Shown here piece after piece: positions 7,713-16,895 of a stretch of DNA of 64,000 nucleotides. A program made the position numbers and the translations under genes. How positions within the stretch are numbered: position 1 is the stretch's first letter; the number at the start of each line of letters is the position of its first letter. This DNA is from Prosthecodimorpha hirschii (GTDB taxonomy: Bacteria; Pseudomonadota; Alphaproteobacteria; Rhizobiales; Ancalomicrobiaceae): the NCBI RefSeq assembly GCF_001305515.1, contig NZ_LJYW01000001.1:1-64000 (forward strand), given 5' to 3'. Under the pieces are notes generated by a model. That model was not told the DNA's origin, made no database searches, and saw only the letters and a program-made list of their open reading frames with translations.

Positions 7713-8018
7713 TCGTCCCCTTTGGCCGCCCCCCACGTCCGGGTCTCTCTCGTCCGGGGCCCTTTGAGGCCTGGACCGGTGCGGGGCGGCGACAGAGCTC
7801 CGGTGCGCCCGGCGGTCGCCGGAATCGCGGTCACGGCAAGGCAGGGGCGCGCCTCCGGACGGGACCGAACGTGACCGGACCGGCCTCCGGCGCATTTCCT
7901 TCAATGTTTCACGGCTCTGACCAGGATGGCTTAAGGCTGCGGCGAGTTTGGCCGGCAGGCGCCACGCCGGCGATGTATTCTGTCCGAAATTTCAGGTTCG
8001 AACACCTGGGCTCGCAAG
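7713..8018. other. Intergenic region between tRNA-Pro and tadG-like gene
   Basis: About 300 bp with no supported gene. I see no convincing terminator, promoter or repeated copy of the tRNA 3' end, so it shows no clear attachment-site duplication. Confidence 0.5.
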
Positions 8019-9284
8019 ATGAGACTCCCCGCATCGCTTCGCCGTTTGCTCCAGGATCGAAAAGGATCCCTGCTTTCGACCTTCTCGCTGTCCTTCCTCG
8101 GCATCACCGTTCTGACCGGCGGCATCCTTGACGTGGGCGTCGCGCAGTCGGCCAAGCTCGACATGCAGCAGGCGCTCGATGCCACCGCCCTGGCGGTGGC
8201 GAAGGAGGGCTACGGCAAGACCTCGGCGCAGATCCAGTCGGCCGCGGACACGCATTTCCGTGCCCTGTTCACGAATGCCGACGTGAAGAACACCACCGTC
8301 ACCGCCACCATGCAGAGCGACGACGCCGGCGGCAGCACCGTGACGGTGACCGGCGCCGGCACCGTCCAGACGACCTTCCTCAGCCTTGCCGGCATCCCGA
8401 CCATCGATGTCGGTGCGACCGCCGTCGCCGCCTGGGGATCGACCCGGCTGCGCGTCGCCCTGGTGCTCGACAATACCGGCTCGATGTCCAGTTCTGGCAA
8501 GCTGGCGGCCCTGAAGACGGCCGGCAAGAACCTGCTGACCCAGTTGCAGACGGCCTCCAAGTCGGCGGAGGACGTCTATGTCTCGATCATTCCGTTCAGC
8601 CGGAACGTGAATGTCGGGACCGGCAATGTCAGCGCCTCCTGGATCCGCTGGACCGAGTGGGACGCCGCCAACGGCTCCTACAACTGGCGGGGGACCTGGA
8701 TCCCGGCGAGCCACAGCACCTGGAACGGTTGCGTCATGGACCGCGACCAGGACTACGACACCAAGAACACGGCACCGACCACGGCCAGTTCGGCGACCCT
8801 CTACCCGGCACAGCAATATTCGAGCTGCCCGGTGCCGGTGATGGCGCTGTCGAACGATTGGACCGCCCTCAACGCCAAGATCGACGCCATGGCGGCGGCC
8901 GGCAACACCAACCAGGCGATCGGCCTGCAATGGGGCTGGTCCTCGCTGACGACCGGGCCGCTGGCGGTCCCGGCGATCGATGCGAAATACAAGTATCAGA
9001 CCGTCGTCATCCTGCTGTCCGACGGCCTCAACACCGAGAACCGCTGGACCTCGTCGACCAGCTCGATCGATGCCCGTCAGAAGAAGACCTGCGACAACAT
9101 CAAAGCGGCCGGCATCATGGTCTATACGGTGCAGGTCAATACCGGCAACGATCCGAAGTCGACCCTGCTGGAAGGCTGCGCGACCGATACGTCGAAATTC
9201 TTCTATCTGACCTCGGCGACGCAGATCATCTCGACCTTCGGCACCATCGGCACCTCGCTGTCCCAGCTGCGTCTGTCGAAATGA
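8019..9284 (+). CDS. TadG-like pilus-assembly protein with von Willebrand factor A domain
   Basis: 421 residues from ATG 8019. Residues about 1-60 contain a hydrophobic segment after a basic start ('FSLSFLGITVLTGGILDVG') followed by 'ALDATALAVAK', the TadE/TadG-type N-terminus that anchors these proteins. A vWA domain starts near residue 145 with a MIDAS motif 'DNTGSMS' (D151, S155, S157), and 'LLSDGLNTENRW' carries the later acidic MIDAS position. A long insert (about 205-285) lies between the first strands. Such proteins act in Flp/Tad pilus biogenesis or surface adhesion. No tad genes flank it, so it appears to be an orphan. Confidence 0.8.
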   Translation: MRLPASLRRLLQDRKGSLLSTFSLSFLGITVLTGGILDVGVAQSAKLDMQQALDATALAVAKEGYGKTSAQIQSAADTHFRALFTNADVKNTTVTATMQSDDAGGSTVTVTGAGTVQTTFLSLAGIPTIDVGATAVAAWGSTRLRVALVLDNTGSMSSSGKLAALKTAGKNLLTQLQTASKSAEDVYVSIIPFSRNVNVGTGNVSASWIRWTEWDAANGSYNWRGTWIPASHSTWNGCVMDRDQDYDTKNTAPTTASSATLYPAQQYSSCPVPVMALSNDWTALNAKIDAMAAAGNTNQAIGLQWGWSSLTTGPLAVPAIDAKYKYQTVVILLSDGLNTENRWTSSTSSIDARQKKTCDNIKAAGIMVYTVQVNTGNDPKSTLLEGCATDTSKFFYLTSATQIISTFGTIGTSLSQLRLSK

Positions 9285-9302
9285 GCCGACGCCCCTGACC
9301 GC

Positions 9303-9325
9303 GCGGCGGGTCGGGGTCCCGCCGC
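9303..9325. terminator. Bidirectional hairpin between convergent genes
   Basis: GCGGCGGG and CCCGCCGC form an 8-bp stem around a 7-nt loop in the 53-bp gap where tadG-like and the kinase gene converge. No T-run follows, so it is a structural prediction only. Confidence 0.4.
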
Positions 9326-9337
9326 CGCCCTTGCCGG

Positions 9338-12300
9338 TCAGCCGTGGATCTGCAGCCAGCGCTCGATCGCCTCGCGCGTGCGCCCGCCGATCACGCCGTC
9401 GACGGTGTCGGCGAAGCCGCCCGCGCCGATCAGGAACTGCTGCAGGCCCTTTCGCGTCTCGACGGACCATTCCTCCAGGCCGAGATCGCCGATCGTGCCG
9501 CGCCGGCGCGCGACCAGATTGTCGGGACCATAGGCGGCCTGCAGGTACTGGATCAGGTATTTGAGGGCGAGTTCCGGGTTGCGCGGCACGCCGCGGCCGC
9601 CGTCGTGGTGCAGGCTGAGGAAGCGCAGCGCCGTCGGATCGCGCTGGTCGGCATCGCGCGAGAAGATGCTGAAGGCCTTGGAGAACCAGGCATAGGCCTG
9701 TCCCGGGTCCTGCGGCATCGGGCGCCGGTTGAGCCGGCCGCGGTCGTAGAGCTCGCCGAGCCTGTACATCGACGGGGCATGGCCGCGATTGGCCGCTTCG
9801 AGCAGCAGGCCGACCACGTCCTGGTCGCTCGTCGGGCTGGCCCGGTCGGAATAGGTGTAGAGCTGCGCCAGCGAGGTCGAGGCCGGCGTGATGCCGCGCG
9901 AGCGGGCCAGCCGGTAGTAGCGTTCGGCCTCGAGGTCGTCCTCCGGGCCGCCCTGACCCTTGTCGAGCATGATCGCATAGAGGAAGGCGGCAGCGCCGCT
10001 GCCGCTTTCGGCCGCCTCCCGATAGGCCGCGCGGGCCTCCACCTCGCGGCCGTCGCGCTCCAGGGCACGGCCGAGGGCAAGGCGCCAGCGCGCGGTCTGC
10101 GGGGCGGTGCTGAGCACGGCGAGGCAGGCCGGGATCGCCTTGGCGGGCTCGATATACTCGAACTGGCGGGGCTGCACGCCGCGCGGCAGATCGGTGTCGT
10201 AGAGATAGCCGGCCGCACGATCGCACTCGGTCGCCTGGCCGGGCGACGCGACATTGGCGGGCGGCAGAGGGTTCGGAGGCGCGCCCGGCGGCGCCGAAAT
10301 CGGCTGCACGCCGCCGCCGATCGAACCGGGCGGAACCGGGCCGCCGAGGCAGCTCCGCGCCAGATCGATGGCGCGCCGGCCGTTCGGATCGAGCACGCCG
10401 GCCACGACATTCTGGCCCGGGCCGGCCCCGGCCACGGACCCGAACAGCTGGCAGGTGCGCTCGGTGCGCGAATAGAGCCAGCCCTGACAGGAGACGCCGG
10501 AGCGGCACAGGAACGAACACTGCTCTGCCGTCGGCTCCCGGCCGAGCCCGACCGGGGCGGACAGGCCGTCGGGGGCGCAGTTCGGCGGCAGGTCGCGATA
10601 GTTGGCGCGCGCCTGTTCGGACTGCACCAGCCGCTTGCGGGCCAGTTCCACCACATTCGGCGCGGCGCCGCGATAGATGCCCGATACGCGCCCGCTGTCC
10701 GGAACCACGTCGATCACCTGCGACAGCAGGGTGCAGCGCCGGTCGGCGGCCGCGAAGCTGTAGCCGACGCAGGTGCCGGTCTCGGAACAGGCGGCCAGGC
10801 ACTCTTCAGGGCTGCCCGCGCCACGGGTGCGGTCGTTGGAGAGCGTGGTGCCGACCACGTCGAAGCCGGCATAGTAGTCGGTCTGGCCGCGATTGACATC
10901 CGGCGCCGGCGGCTTCTCGCGCACCAGGGCGTCGATGCGCGAGACCAGCGCCGTCTGGCGCACGTCGACCAGCACCTCGGCATCGGCGCGGCGGCGGATG
11001 TCGTCGACCTGGCCATACTGGGTGCATTCGCCCTCCGCCTGCACGGCGGCGACGCAGGCCTGGTTGGCGAGGCACTGCGCGCGGCAGGCATTGCCGTCGG
11101 CGGAACGCTCGCGGCCGACGATGCGGCCGGCCAGCTCGGCGCCGACGAAGGCCTGCGCGGTGCGGGACTTCGCCGTCACCGAGCGGCGCACGGCCTCGGA
11201 GGTCTGGCCGTCCTGGTCCTCGATGCCGGTCACGAAGCTGACCGCCGGGCCGGCATTGGCGGGGTCGATGTCGGTGAAATGCCGGCAGGCATTGGCGAGC
11301 GGCGTGTAGGTCCAGGCCCGGCAGCTCTGGTCGGCCTGGCAGGAGAAGGCGCATTGGCCCTGGTTCGCCACAGTCCGCGGCGTGCCGCCGCTGAGCAGCG
11401 AGACTCCGTCGAGCGTGCGGAAGGCGGTGCGGCGCCGGCTCTCCACCTCCAGGATGGCGCGCAGGCCCGCCGCGCCGGCCGGGCGCACCGCCGAGCGGGA
11501 ATTGGTATCCGGGGCCAAGCCCGAGGCCTCGGAGAACAGACGGCAGCTGTTGCCGCCGGTCAGGCTGTAGCCCTGGCAGGTGCGATCGTCGCGGCACAGC
11601 GTGCGGCAGGCCTCGCCGCCATCGCCGGTCACGCTGCGCGCGGGCGCCTCGCGGCCGGTCAGCGCGAAGCCCGCGAAGTCGGACCAGGCGATCGCCGGCT
11701 CCTCCGGCACCCGCGGCTTGGGCTGCGGCACGGCCGTGATGGTCGGACCCGGCGCATAGGGGGATCCGGTGCCGGGCCGGTCGGTTCCGGCTGCGGCCTG
11801 ATCGCCCGGTCGCGGCGGTCCGCCCGCGCCGCCCGACTGGCCGCTCGCGGGGGGCCCCGGATCGACCGTGGTCTTCGGCATCCGGGACAGGATTTCGGGG
11901 CCGACGAACAGCAGGCCGACGAGCAGCAGCACCGAGGCCACGGCACCGAAGACGAACAGCCAGTTCCAGCGCCGCGCCGGCTCCGGCGCCAGATCCATGC
12001 GGTCGCCGAGACCCGGCGGCGCGATCCGGGTCTCGCCCTCCTCGAAGCTCTCGCCGCGTCGCCCGAGCGGGCGCGGGGCCGCCGTCAGATCGTGTTCGTA
12101 GCCGGCATCCTGCGGAAGGCCGGTTTCCGGTTCCCAGGTCCGGTCGCCGGTCCAGTGATCGGCCGCCCGGGGCGCGTAGATGCGGGTCGCCTCGTCGCTC
12201 GGGTCGCCGGCGGGGTAGTCGTCATGGACCGCGCGGCTTTCGTCGTCGAGCCAGCCGAGCGCCATCCTCAGGTCTTCGATCGTCGCCGGACGGTCGCGCG

Positions 12301-13159
12301 GATCGAGCCGCAGGGCCATGTCGACGCCCGCCAGGAACTGCGTCGAGTAGAGCAGGGGCTCCCGGGCGGCGTCGGCGGCGGGGACATAGGGGTCGGCCGG
12401 GCGGCCGTTCAGCGCGACGGCATGCGAGCGGGTCAGCGGCTTGATCGGCGGCCGGCCGGCCAGCGCCCGGTACAGCATGCCGCCGAGCGAGAAGATGTCG
12501 GTGTGCCGGCCCTGCATGCGCGCGTCTTCCGCGGTCAGCTGCTCGGGCGGGGCGTAGTTCGGCTGGGCGAAAGCCTGGCTGTCGTGGCGCTCGGTATCGA
12601 GGCCTTCGCCGCTGGCGCCGAAGTCGACCAGGATCGGCTCGCCGTCGCTGCGAATCATGACATTGCGCGGCGTCAGGTCGCGATGCATGCCGTTCATGCT
12701 GTGGATGTAGTCCACGGCATCGAAGACGCGCTCGAACAGCGCCCGCAATTCGAGCTCGGACGGCGGCGAGACCCGTTCCAGCAGCCAGTGATCGAGGCTG
12801 ATGCCCTCGATATACTCCATCACGAAATAGGCGGTGTTGTTGAGCCGGAGGAAGTTGACGCCGCTGACGATGTTCGGATGCCGATAGCGTCCCGTCAGCT
12901 TGGCGGCTTCCTGCTCGAACTTCTTGAGCGCCATCTCGTAGGAGCCGGACGACACGTCCGAATGCAGGATCACGGTGCAGCCGTCGCGGCTGGCGAGACC
13001 CTGCGGGAAGAACTCCTTGATCGCGACCGTCACGCCAGTCACCGGGTTGGTGGCCTGGTAGGTGATGCCGAACCCTCCGGCGCCGATCACGCGATCGACG
13101 ACATAGCCGCTGATCTCCGTGCCGAGCGGCAGTGCAAAAGGATAGGCCCGGTCTTTCAT
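9338..13159 (-). CDS. Ser/Thr protein kinase with membrane helix, PAN/apple repeats, Sel1 repeats and peptidoglycan-binding C-terminus
   Basis: 1273 residues from ATG 13159; the frame extends 40 codons further up, but those lack kinase homology. Residues about 15-330 are a Hanks-type kinase: glycine loop 'GAGGFG', VAIK Lys48, catalytic 'HRDLTPRN' (H159-N166, with Thr in place of the usual Lys at 163) and DFG at 179-181. A membrane helix lies near 395-420, then a Pro/Gly linker. Five Cys-rich PAN/apple-like modules follow (about 500-960; for example 'ACRTLCRDDRTCQGYS'), then Sel1/TPR-like repeats (about 1040-1200) and a C-terminal peptidoglycan-binding motif ('DGVIGGRTREAIERWL'). The outside part probably reads envelope or glycan state. 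It is divergent from a PP2C phosphatase, its likely counterpart. Confidence 0.85.
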   Translation of the reverse strand: MKDRAYPFALPLGTEISGYVVDRVIGAGGFGITYQATNPVTGVTVAIKEFFPQGLASRDGCTVILHSDVSSGSYEMALKKFEQEAAKLTGRYRHPNIVSGVNFLRLNNTAYFVMEYIEGISLDHWLLERVSPPSELELRALFERVFDAVDYIHSMNGMHRDLTPRNVMIRSDGEPILVDFGASGEGLDTERHDSQAFAQPNYAPPEQLTAEDARMQGRHTDIFSLGGMLYRALAGRPPIKPLTRSHAVALNGRPADPYVPAADAAREPLLYSTQFLAGVDMALRLDPRDRPATIEDLRMALGWLDDESRAVHDDYPAGDPSDEATRIYAPRAADHWTGDRTWEPETGLPQDAGYEHDLTAAPRPLGRRGESFEEGETRIAPPGLGDRMDLAPEPARRWNWLFVFGAVASVLLLVGLLFVGPEILSRMPKTTVDPGPPASGQSGGAGGPPRPGDQAAAGTDRPGTGSPYAPGPTITAVPQPKPRVPEEPAIAWSDFAGFALTGREAPARSVTGDGGEACRTLCRDDRTCQGYSLTGGNSCRLFSEASGLAPDTNSRSAVRPAGAAGLRAILEVESRRRTAFRTLDGVSLLSGGTPRTVANQGQCAFSCQADQSCRAWTYTPLANACRHFTDIDPANAGPAVSFVTGIEDQDGQTSEAVRRSVTAKSRTAQAFVGAELAGRIVGRERSADGNACRAQCLANQACVAAVQAEGECTQYGQVDDIRRRADAEVLVDVRQTALVSRIDALVREKPPAPDVNRGQTDYYAGFDVVGTTLSNDRTRGAGSPEECLAACSETGTCVGYSFAAADRRCTLLSQVIDVVPDSGRVSGIYRGAAPNVVELARKRLVQSEQARANYRDLPPNCAPDGLSAPVGLGREPTAEQCSFLCRSGVSCQGWLYSRTERTCQLFGSVAGAGPGQNVVAGVLDPNGRRAIDLARSCLGGPVPPGSIGGGVQPISAPPGAPPNPLPPANVASPGQATECDRAAGYLYDTDLPRGVQPRQFEYIEPAKAIPACLAVLSTAPQTARWRLALGRALERDGREVEARAAYREAAESGSGAAAFLYAIMLDKGQGGPEDDLEAERYYRLARSRGITPASTSLAQLYTYSDRASPTSDQDVVGLLLEAANRGHAPSMYRLGELYDRGRLNRRPMPQDPGQAYAWFSKAFSIFSRDADQRDPTALRFLSLHHDGGRGVPRNPELALKYLIQYLQAAYGPDNLVARRRGTIGDLGLEEWSVETRKGLQQFLIGAGGFADTVDGVIGGRTREAIERWLQIHG

Positions 13160-13236
13160 GAACGTCCTTGGCGTCCGGTCCCGCGATCTTGACCCGACGC
13201 GAGCCCGATCACAACTCTCCTCAGTGGTCAAAAACC

Positions 13237-13259
13237 GACATTTGCGTCCCGCAAATGTC
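13237..13259. promoter_or_regulatory. Perfect palindrome in the kinase/phosphatase intergenic region
   Basis: GACATTTGCG and CGCAAATGTC are perfect 10-bp inverted arms around a 3-nt spacer, 78 bp upstream of the kinase start. This is the only strong palindrome I see in the 370-bp gap between the divergent kinase and PP2C genes. It could be a repressor operator or a hairpin in the kinase leader. Confidence 0.45.
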
Positions 13260-13532
13260 AGTTTGAATTGACCGCGCAATCAAAAAGTTAGTGGTTCGGA
13301 TTCACGAGCCGGATGGGGACCATCCGTCTCGATCGAACCACCGGCGTCCCGAGCGGTCCGGGCCGACCTTCCGGCTCCCCCTTGACCGCGCCGGATGGCA
13401 TGCGATGGTTGACCAAGGGAGATAGTGAAGCCGTCACGAATAGCTGAAACCATGGCGGCTGCAAGGCGGATGGCCGAAGCCCCCGTCATTTGATAGCAGA
13501 CTTCGCCGAAACTTGCGCCGAGTGGACACGGC

Positions 13533-14885
13533 ATGTCCGTTCTGCGGAAGATTCGGGGGGAGGCGGACGTTCGGCAGGCGGGAGCACGGCGAAACCCGAA
13601 GGGGGCGCCGCCCGCTTCAGGCTCGCGAAACGGCGTTGCCGCTGGCCGGGCCGGCACCGCGCACGGCCTCGCCGGGCCCCGGCGCGACCCGAACGGCCAT
13701 TCGAGGGGTCCTGCATTGCAGTTCGAATTCGCATCCGGCCAGATCCAGGGGAAGCGGGCGGCTCAGGAGGACACGGTCGATGTCCTGCTCCCGTCCGACT
13801 CCCACGAGAAGCCTGGCGAATTGTGCCGCGCCGGCGCGGCGGCCGCCGTCGTGGTGGTGGTCGCAGACGGCATGGGCGGCCATGTCGGTGGGCGAATCGC
13901 CTCCAACCTGTCCTCGAAATACTTCCTGGACGCGGTCAACAAGACGCCCGGAAGCTGGGGCGAGCGGCTCGATCAGGCCCTGATCCAGGCCAACGACATC
14001 CTCCGCACCGCCACGGAAAAGCGCCCCGAACTGGACGGCATGGGCTCGACGCTGGTCGGCGCGGTGGTCAACCAGCACGGCATCGGCTGGGTCTCGATCG
14101 GCGATTCCGGCCTCTATCTGTTCCGCGACCATGCGCTGGTCCGCCTCAACGAGGACCATTCCTTCGGCGCCTATCTGGACGAACAGGTCCGCCAGGGCCT
14201 GCTGGCGCCCGAACATGCCGCCATGGACCGCCGGCGCAACCAGCTCTTCCACGCCCTGCTCGGCGATCCGATCGACCACTACGAGCGCTTCGCCGGGTTT
14301 CGCGACCTGCGGCCGGGCGACGCCGTGCTGCTCGCCTCCGACGGGCTGAAGACGCTGAGCGACGAGACGGTCGGCCGCCTGATCGCCGAACACGAAGACG
14401 AATCGGCCGAGCAACTGGTCGTTCGCCTGCTCGAAGCGGTCGATGCCGAGAACCGCGAACGGCAGGACAACACCTCGGTGATTCTGGTCAAGGTGCGGGA
14501 CGGCGTGGCGCCCGGCCGGACCCCGGCGACCGAATCCTCCACCACGGTCCCGCTCAACATGATCGCGGCCGACGTGCTCGATCCCCTCCATCCGGGCGAG
14601 GCGGAAGGGGCCTCGTCCATGGTCGATCCGACCGGGCACCGCTCCGCCGCGACCCGCGAGACCGCCCCGCCGGCCGCCGGCCGCGCGGCGCCGGCACCCG
14701 TCATGGCGGCCGCCGCGGCCGGTCCGGCGGCGGAAACCGGGCCCGAAGCGGTGACGGAGACGGGCAGCGGAACGGCTGCAGGCCGGGCCGGCGGCGGCAT
14801 CGTGGCGGCGCTTCTCGGGCTTGCGATCGGGCTTGGCATCGCTTTATGGTTGTATCGTGGGCGCCTGCCGCCCTGGCCCTTCTGA
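13533..14885 (+). CDS. PP2C-family Ser/Thr protein phosphatase with C-terminal membrane anchor
   Basis: 450 residues if ATG 13533 is used. A TTG at 13716, preceded by GAGGGG, gives 389 residues and a more normal family N-terminus, because the first 61 residues are Arg/Gly/Pro-rich and look non-domain. PP2C motifs are visible: 'RAAQEDTVDV' (metal Asp), 'VVVADGMGGHVGG', 'GMGSTLVGAVV', 'IGDSGLYLF', 'LASDGLKTL' and 'RQDNTSVILVKV', so the metal ligands are intact. An Ala/Pro linker then leads to one membrane helix near the end ('IVAALLGLAIGLGIALWLY'). It would dephosphorylate targets of the divergent kinase at the inner membrane. Confidence 0.85.
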   Translation: MSVLRKIRGEADVRQAGARRNPKGAPPASGSRNGVAAGRAGTAHGLAGPRRDPNGHSRGPALQFEFASGQIQGKRAAQEDTVDVLLPSDSHEKPGELCRAGAAAAVVVVVADGMGGHVGGRIASNLSSKYFLDAVNKTPGSWGERLDQALIQANDILRTATEKRPELDGMGSTLVGAVVNQHGIGWVSIGDSGLYLFRDHALVRLNEDHSFGAYLDEQVRQGLLAPEHAAMDRRRNQLFHALLGDPIDHYERFAGFRDLRPGDAVLLASDGLKTLSDETVGRLIAEHEDESAEQLVVRLLEAVDAENRERQDNTSVILVKVRDGVAPGRTPATESSTTVPLNMIAADVLDPLHPGEAEGASSMVDPTGHRSAATRETAPPAAGRAAPAPVMAAAAAGPAAETGPEAVTETGSGTAAGRAGGGIVAALLGLAIGLGIALWLYRGRLPPWPF

Positions 14886-15028
14886 CGGCGACACCGACAC
14901 CCCATCTTCGTTGGTGAATGTTGCGCCCTTGCAACGGATCGGCCGACTGGTACACTTGGGGCCAACGTGAAACACCAGTTGCGCCACGCGACCCGAGAGG
15001 GGCGCGGTTTCGGCAGCGGAGAACCAAA

Positions 15029-16777
15029 GTGGGGCCTGACGGCGACGACCCGCCGGTCGCGGGTCGTCCATCCCCCGACGTCGTGACCGATGCGCCCGGC
15101 AAACGCCGGCGGCGCAGACGTCGGGGAAAGCGCTCCCGGTGGCCCTATGCGGCCGCGCGGGCCGGGGATCTGCGCGCCGGTCCGGGGACGCCTGCCGGCG
15201 GCAAGGCCAAATCCGATTCCTCCCCGCATACGCCGCCGGCCGGCAGCGCCTCGTCCACCGCTGCGGTTTCGGCAGCGGGGCCGGCCGCGGCCGGGAGCCC
15301 CCGCTACGAAGGGTCCAAATCCGGCGACTGTGTGGCCTCGCACGGCGGGCCTGCGGGGCGTGGTGCGGATCTTTCGGTCTCCAGCAGGGTTTCGGCCGGT
15401 GACGCGGTCGCCAGGGATCCGATGGCCGGTGATCCGGTCGCCGGCGATTCGGGCTCCGTTGGCCTGCCGGGCAGGAGCGGCGCGCGGGCGGAGGCCCTCG
15501 ATGCGGAGGCCTCGCGGCCGACCGGCGGCATGCGGGCAGCCGCTCCGCCCGGTGGCGATCTGCCGGCCAGGGATCCGGTCCGGGAATCGGCCAGGGATTC
15601 GGCCACGGTCCGGTATCCGGACGAGCCCGCGAATCTCGGTCTCGGACTGCTCGACCGGCCGGCGGATGACGAGGCCGGCTTGCTGCCGCCGATCCCGACG
15701 GCACCGCCGCATCATCATCCGGTCGAACGCCATGTCGAGCCCGGCCATCACCATCCGCACGAGCGGGCGCCGGTGCCCCGGCGGATGCATCGCTATCTGC
15801 CGCTCTATGCGGCGCTCGATCTCGGCACCAACAATTGCCGGCTCCTGGTCGCCGAGCCGCAACGGCACGGTTTCCGGGTGGTCGACGCCTTCTCGCGCAT
15901 CGTCCGTCTCGGCGAGGGGATCTCGCATTCCGGCCGCCTGTCCGAGGCGGCGCAGGACCGGGCGTTGGAGGCCTTGCGCATCTGCCGCGCCAAGCTCGAC
16001 CTGCGCGGCGTCGAACGGGCCCGCCTGGTCGCCACCGAGGCCTGCCGGATCGCCGACAACGGCTCGCATTTCCTCGAGCGCGTCTACGAGGAGACCGGCC
16101 TCGAATTGGAGATCGTCTCGCGCGAAACCGAGGCCCGCCTTGCCGTCGCCGGCTGCGCGAGCCTGGTCGACTGGCAGTCGGACGGGGTGATCCTGTTCGA
16201 CATCGGCGGCGGTTCGTCGGAACTGGTCTGGCTCGATCTGGCCCGCGGCGAGCGGACCGGCGATCTGACCCGCCATATCCGCGCCTGGACCTCGCTGCCG
16301 GTCGGCGTCGTGACGCTGTCCGAGCGCCATGGCGGCGTGTTCGTCGACGAGACGGTGTTCGAGGCCATGGTCGACCATGTCGACGATCTGCTCGAAACCT
16401 TCGACCAAAACGGCGAACTCGAGCGGGCGCTCGGCGAGGGGCGCTTCCACATGCTCGGCACATCGGGCACGGTGACCACGCTCGCCGGCGTGCATCTCGG
16501 CCTGAAGCGCTACGACCGGCGCCGCGTCGACGGCACCTGGCTCGACGACGACGACGTCTCGCGGATGATCGACCATCTCGTCGGGCTCAGTTTCGACGAG
16601 CGGGTGGCCAACCCTTGCATCGGGTCGGATCGTGCCGATCTGGTGCTGGCGGGCTGCGCGATCCTGGAGGCGATCCGCCGACGCTGGCCGTGCCGGCGGC
16701 TGCGCGTCGCCGATCGCGGCCTGCGCGAAGGCATACTGACGGAACTCATGGCCGCCGACGGCATGTGGCGGCGCTAG
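15029..16777 (+). CDS. Ppx/GppA family phosphatase with long disordered N-terminal extension
   Basis: 582 residues from GTG 15029, which has GGAG 7 bp upstream; the frame is open from ATG 14918. The first 250 residues are low-complexity, rich in Arg, Pro, Gly, Ala and His ('[14 protein letters not shown]'). The catalytic domain begins at '[14 protein letters not shown]' (sugar-kinase-like phosphate loop 1), with '[12 protein letters not shown]', '[11 protein letters not shown]', '[12 protein letters not shown]' (loop 2) and '[15 protein letters not shown]'. The family hydrolyses exopolyphosphate and/or pppGpp. A basic tail is seen in other Rhizobiales homologues and might bind polyanions. The stop codon lies inside the inverted repeat that follows. 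The upstream PP2C gene is on the same strand. Confidence 0.85.
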   Translation: MGPDGDDPPVAGRPSPDVVTDAPGKRRRRRRRGKRSRWPYAAARAGDLRAGPGTPAGGKAKSDSSPHTPPAGSASSTAAVSAAGPAAAGSPRYEGSKSGDCVASHGGPAGRGADLSVSSRVSAGDAVARDPMAGDPVAGDSGSVGLPGRSGARAEALDAEASRPTGGMRAAAPPGGDLPARDPVRESARDSATVRYPDEPANLGLGLLDRPADDEAGLLPPIPTAPPHHHPVERHVEPGHHHPHERAPVPRRMHRYLPLYAALDLGTNNCRLLVAEPQRHGFRVVDAFSRIVRLGEGISHSGRLSEAAQDRALEALRICRAKLDLRGVERARLVATEACRIADNGSHFLERVYEETGLELEIVSRETEARLAVAGCASLVDWQSDGVILFDIGGGSSELVWLDLARGERTGDLTRHIRAWTSLPVGVVTLSERHGGVFVDETVFEAMVDHVDDLLETFDQNGELERALGEGRFHMLGTSGTVTTLAGVHLGLKRYDRRRVDGTWLDDDDVSRMIDHLVGLSFDERVANPCIGSDRADLVLAGCAILEAIRRRWPCRRLRVADRGLREGILTELMAADGMWRR

Positions 16778-16868
16778 AGCATCATCCGATCTGAAGGGAT
16801 CGGTTGATGCTCTGCATATTTTTGTTTGCGCAAGCTTTTTCCGATCAGAGCGGGTTGCTCTGATCGGA
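16776..16868. repeat. Pair of intergenic inverted repeats between ppx-like and rlmE
   Basis: Two palindromes lie side by side. AGAGCATCA (16776-16784) pairs with TGATGCTCT (16805-16813), and CCGATCAGAGC (from about 16841) pairs with GCTCTGATCGG (to about 16867). Both carry the 'AGAGCAT/GCTCT' signature of short dispersed intergenic elements in Rhizobiales. The first begins within the upstream stop codon. They may act as terminator or stability hairpins. Confidence 0.6.
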
Positions 16869-16895
16869 CCTTGCTCTAACCTCGAGCGGTATCCG

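Noticed and set aside
7466-7834. N-terminal extension of the leftward gene ending at 7076 across tRNA-Pro
   Set aside because: It would translate the antisense of a tRNA; the ATG at 7465 is the first sensible start.
7992-10802. A 936-codon minus-strand ORF overlapping tadG-like and kinase genes
   Set aside because: It crosses two real genes in the wrong frames and has no homology-like motif; typical long spurious ORF of high-GC DNA.
9344-13192. A 1282-codon plus-strand ORF running opposite the kinase gene
   Set aside because: It is the codon-complementary shadow of a high-GC gene: no recognisable domain, very Arg/Ala/Gly-rich, and the minus strand carries clear kinase and PAN motifs.
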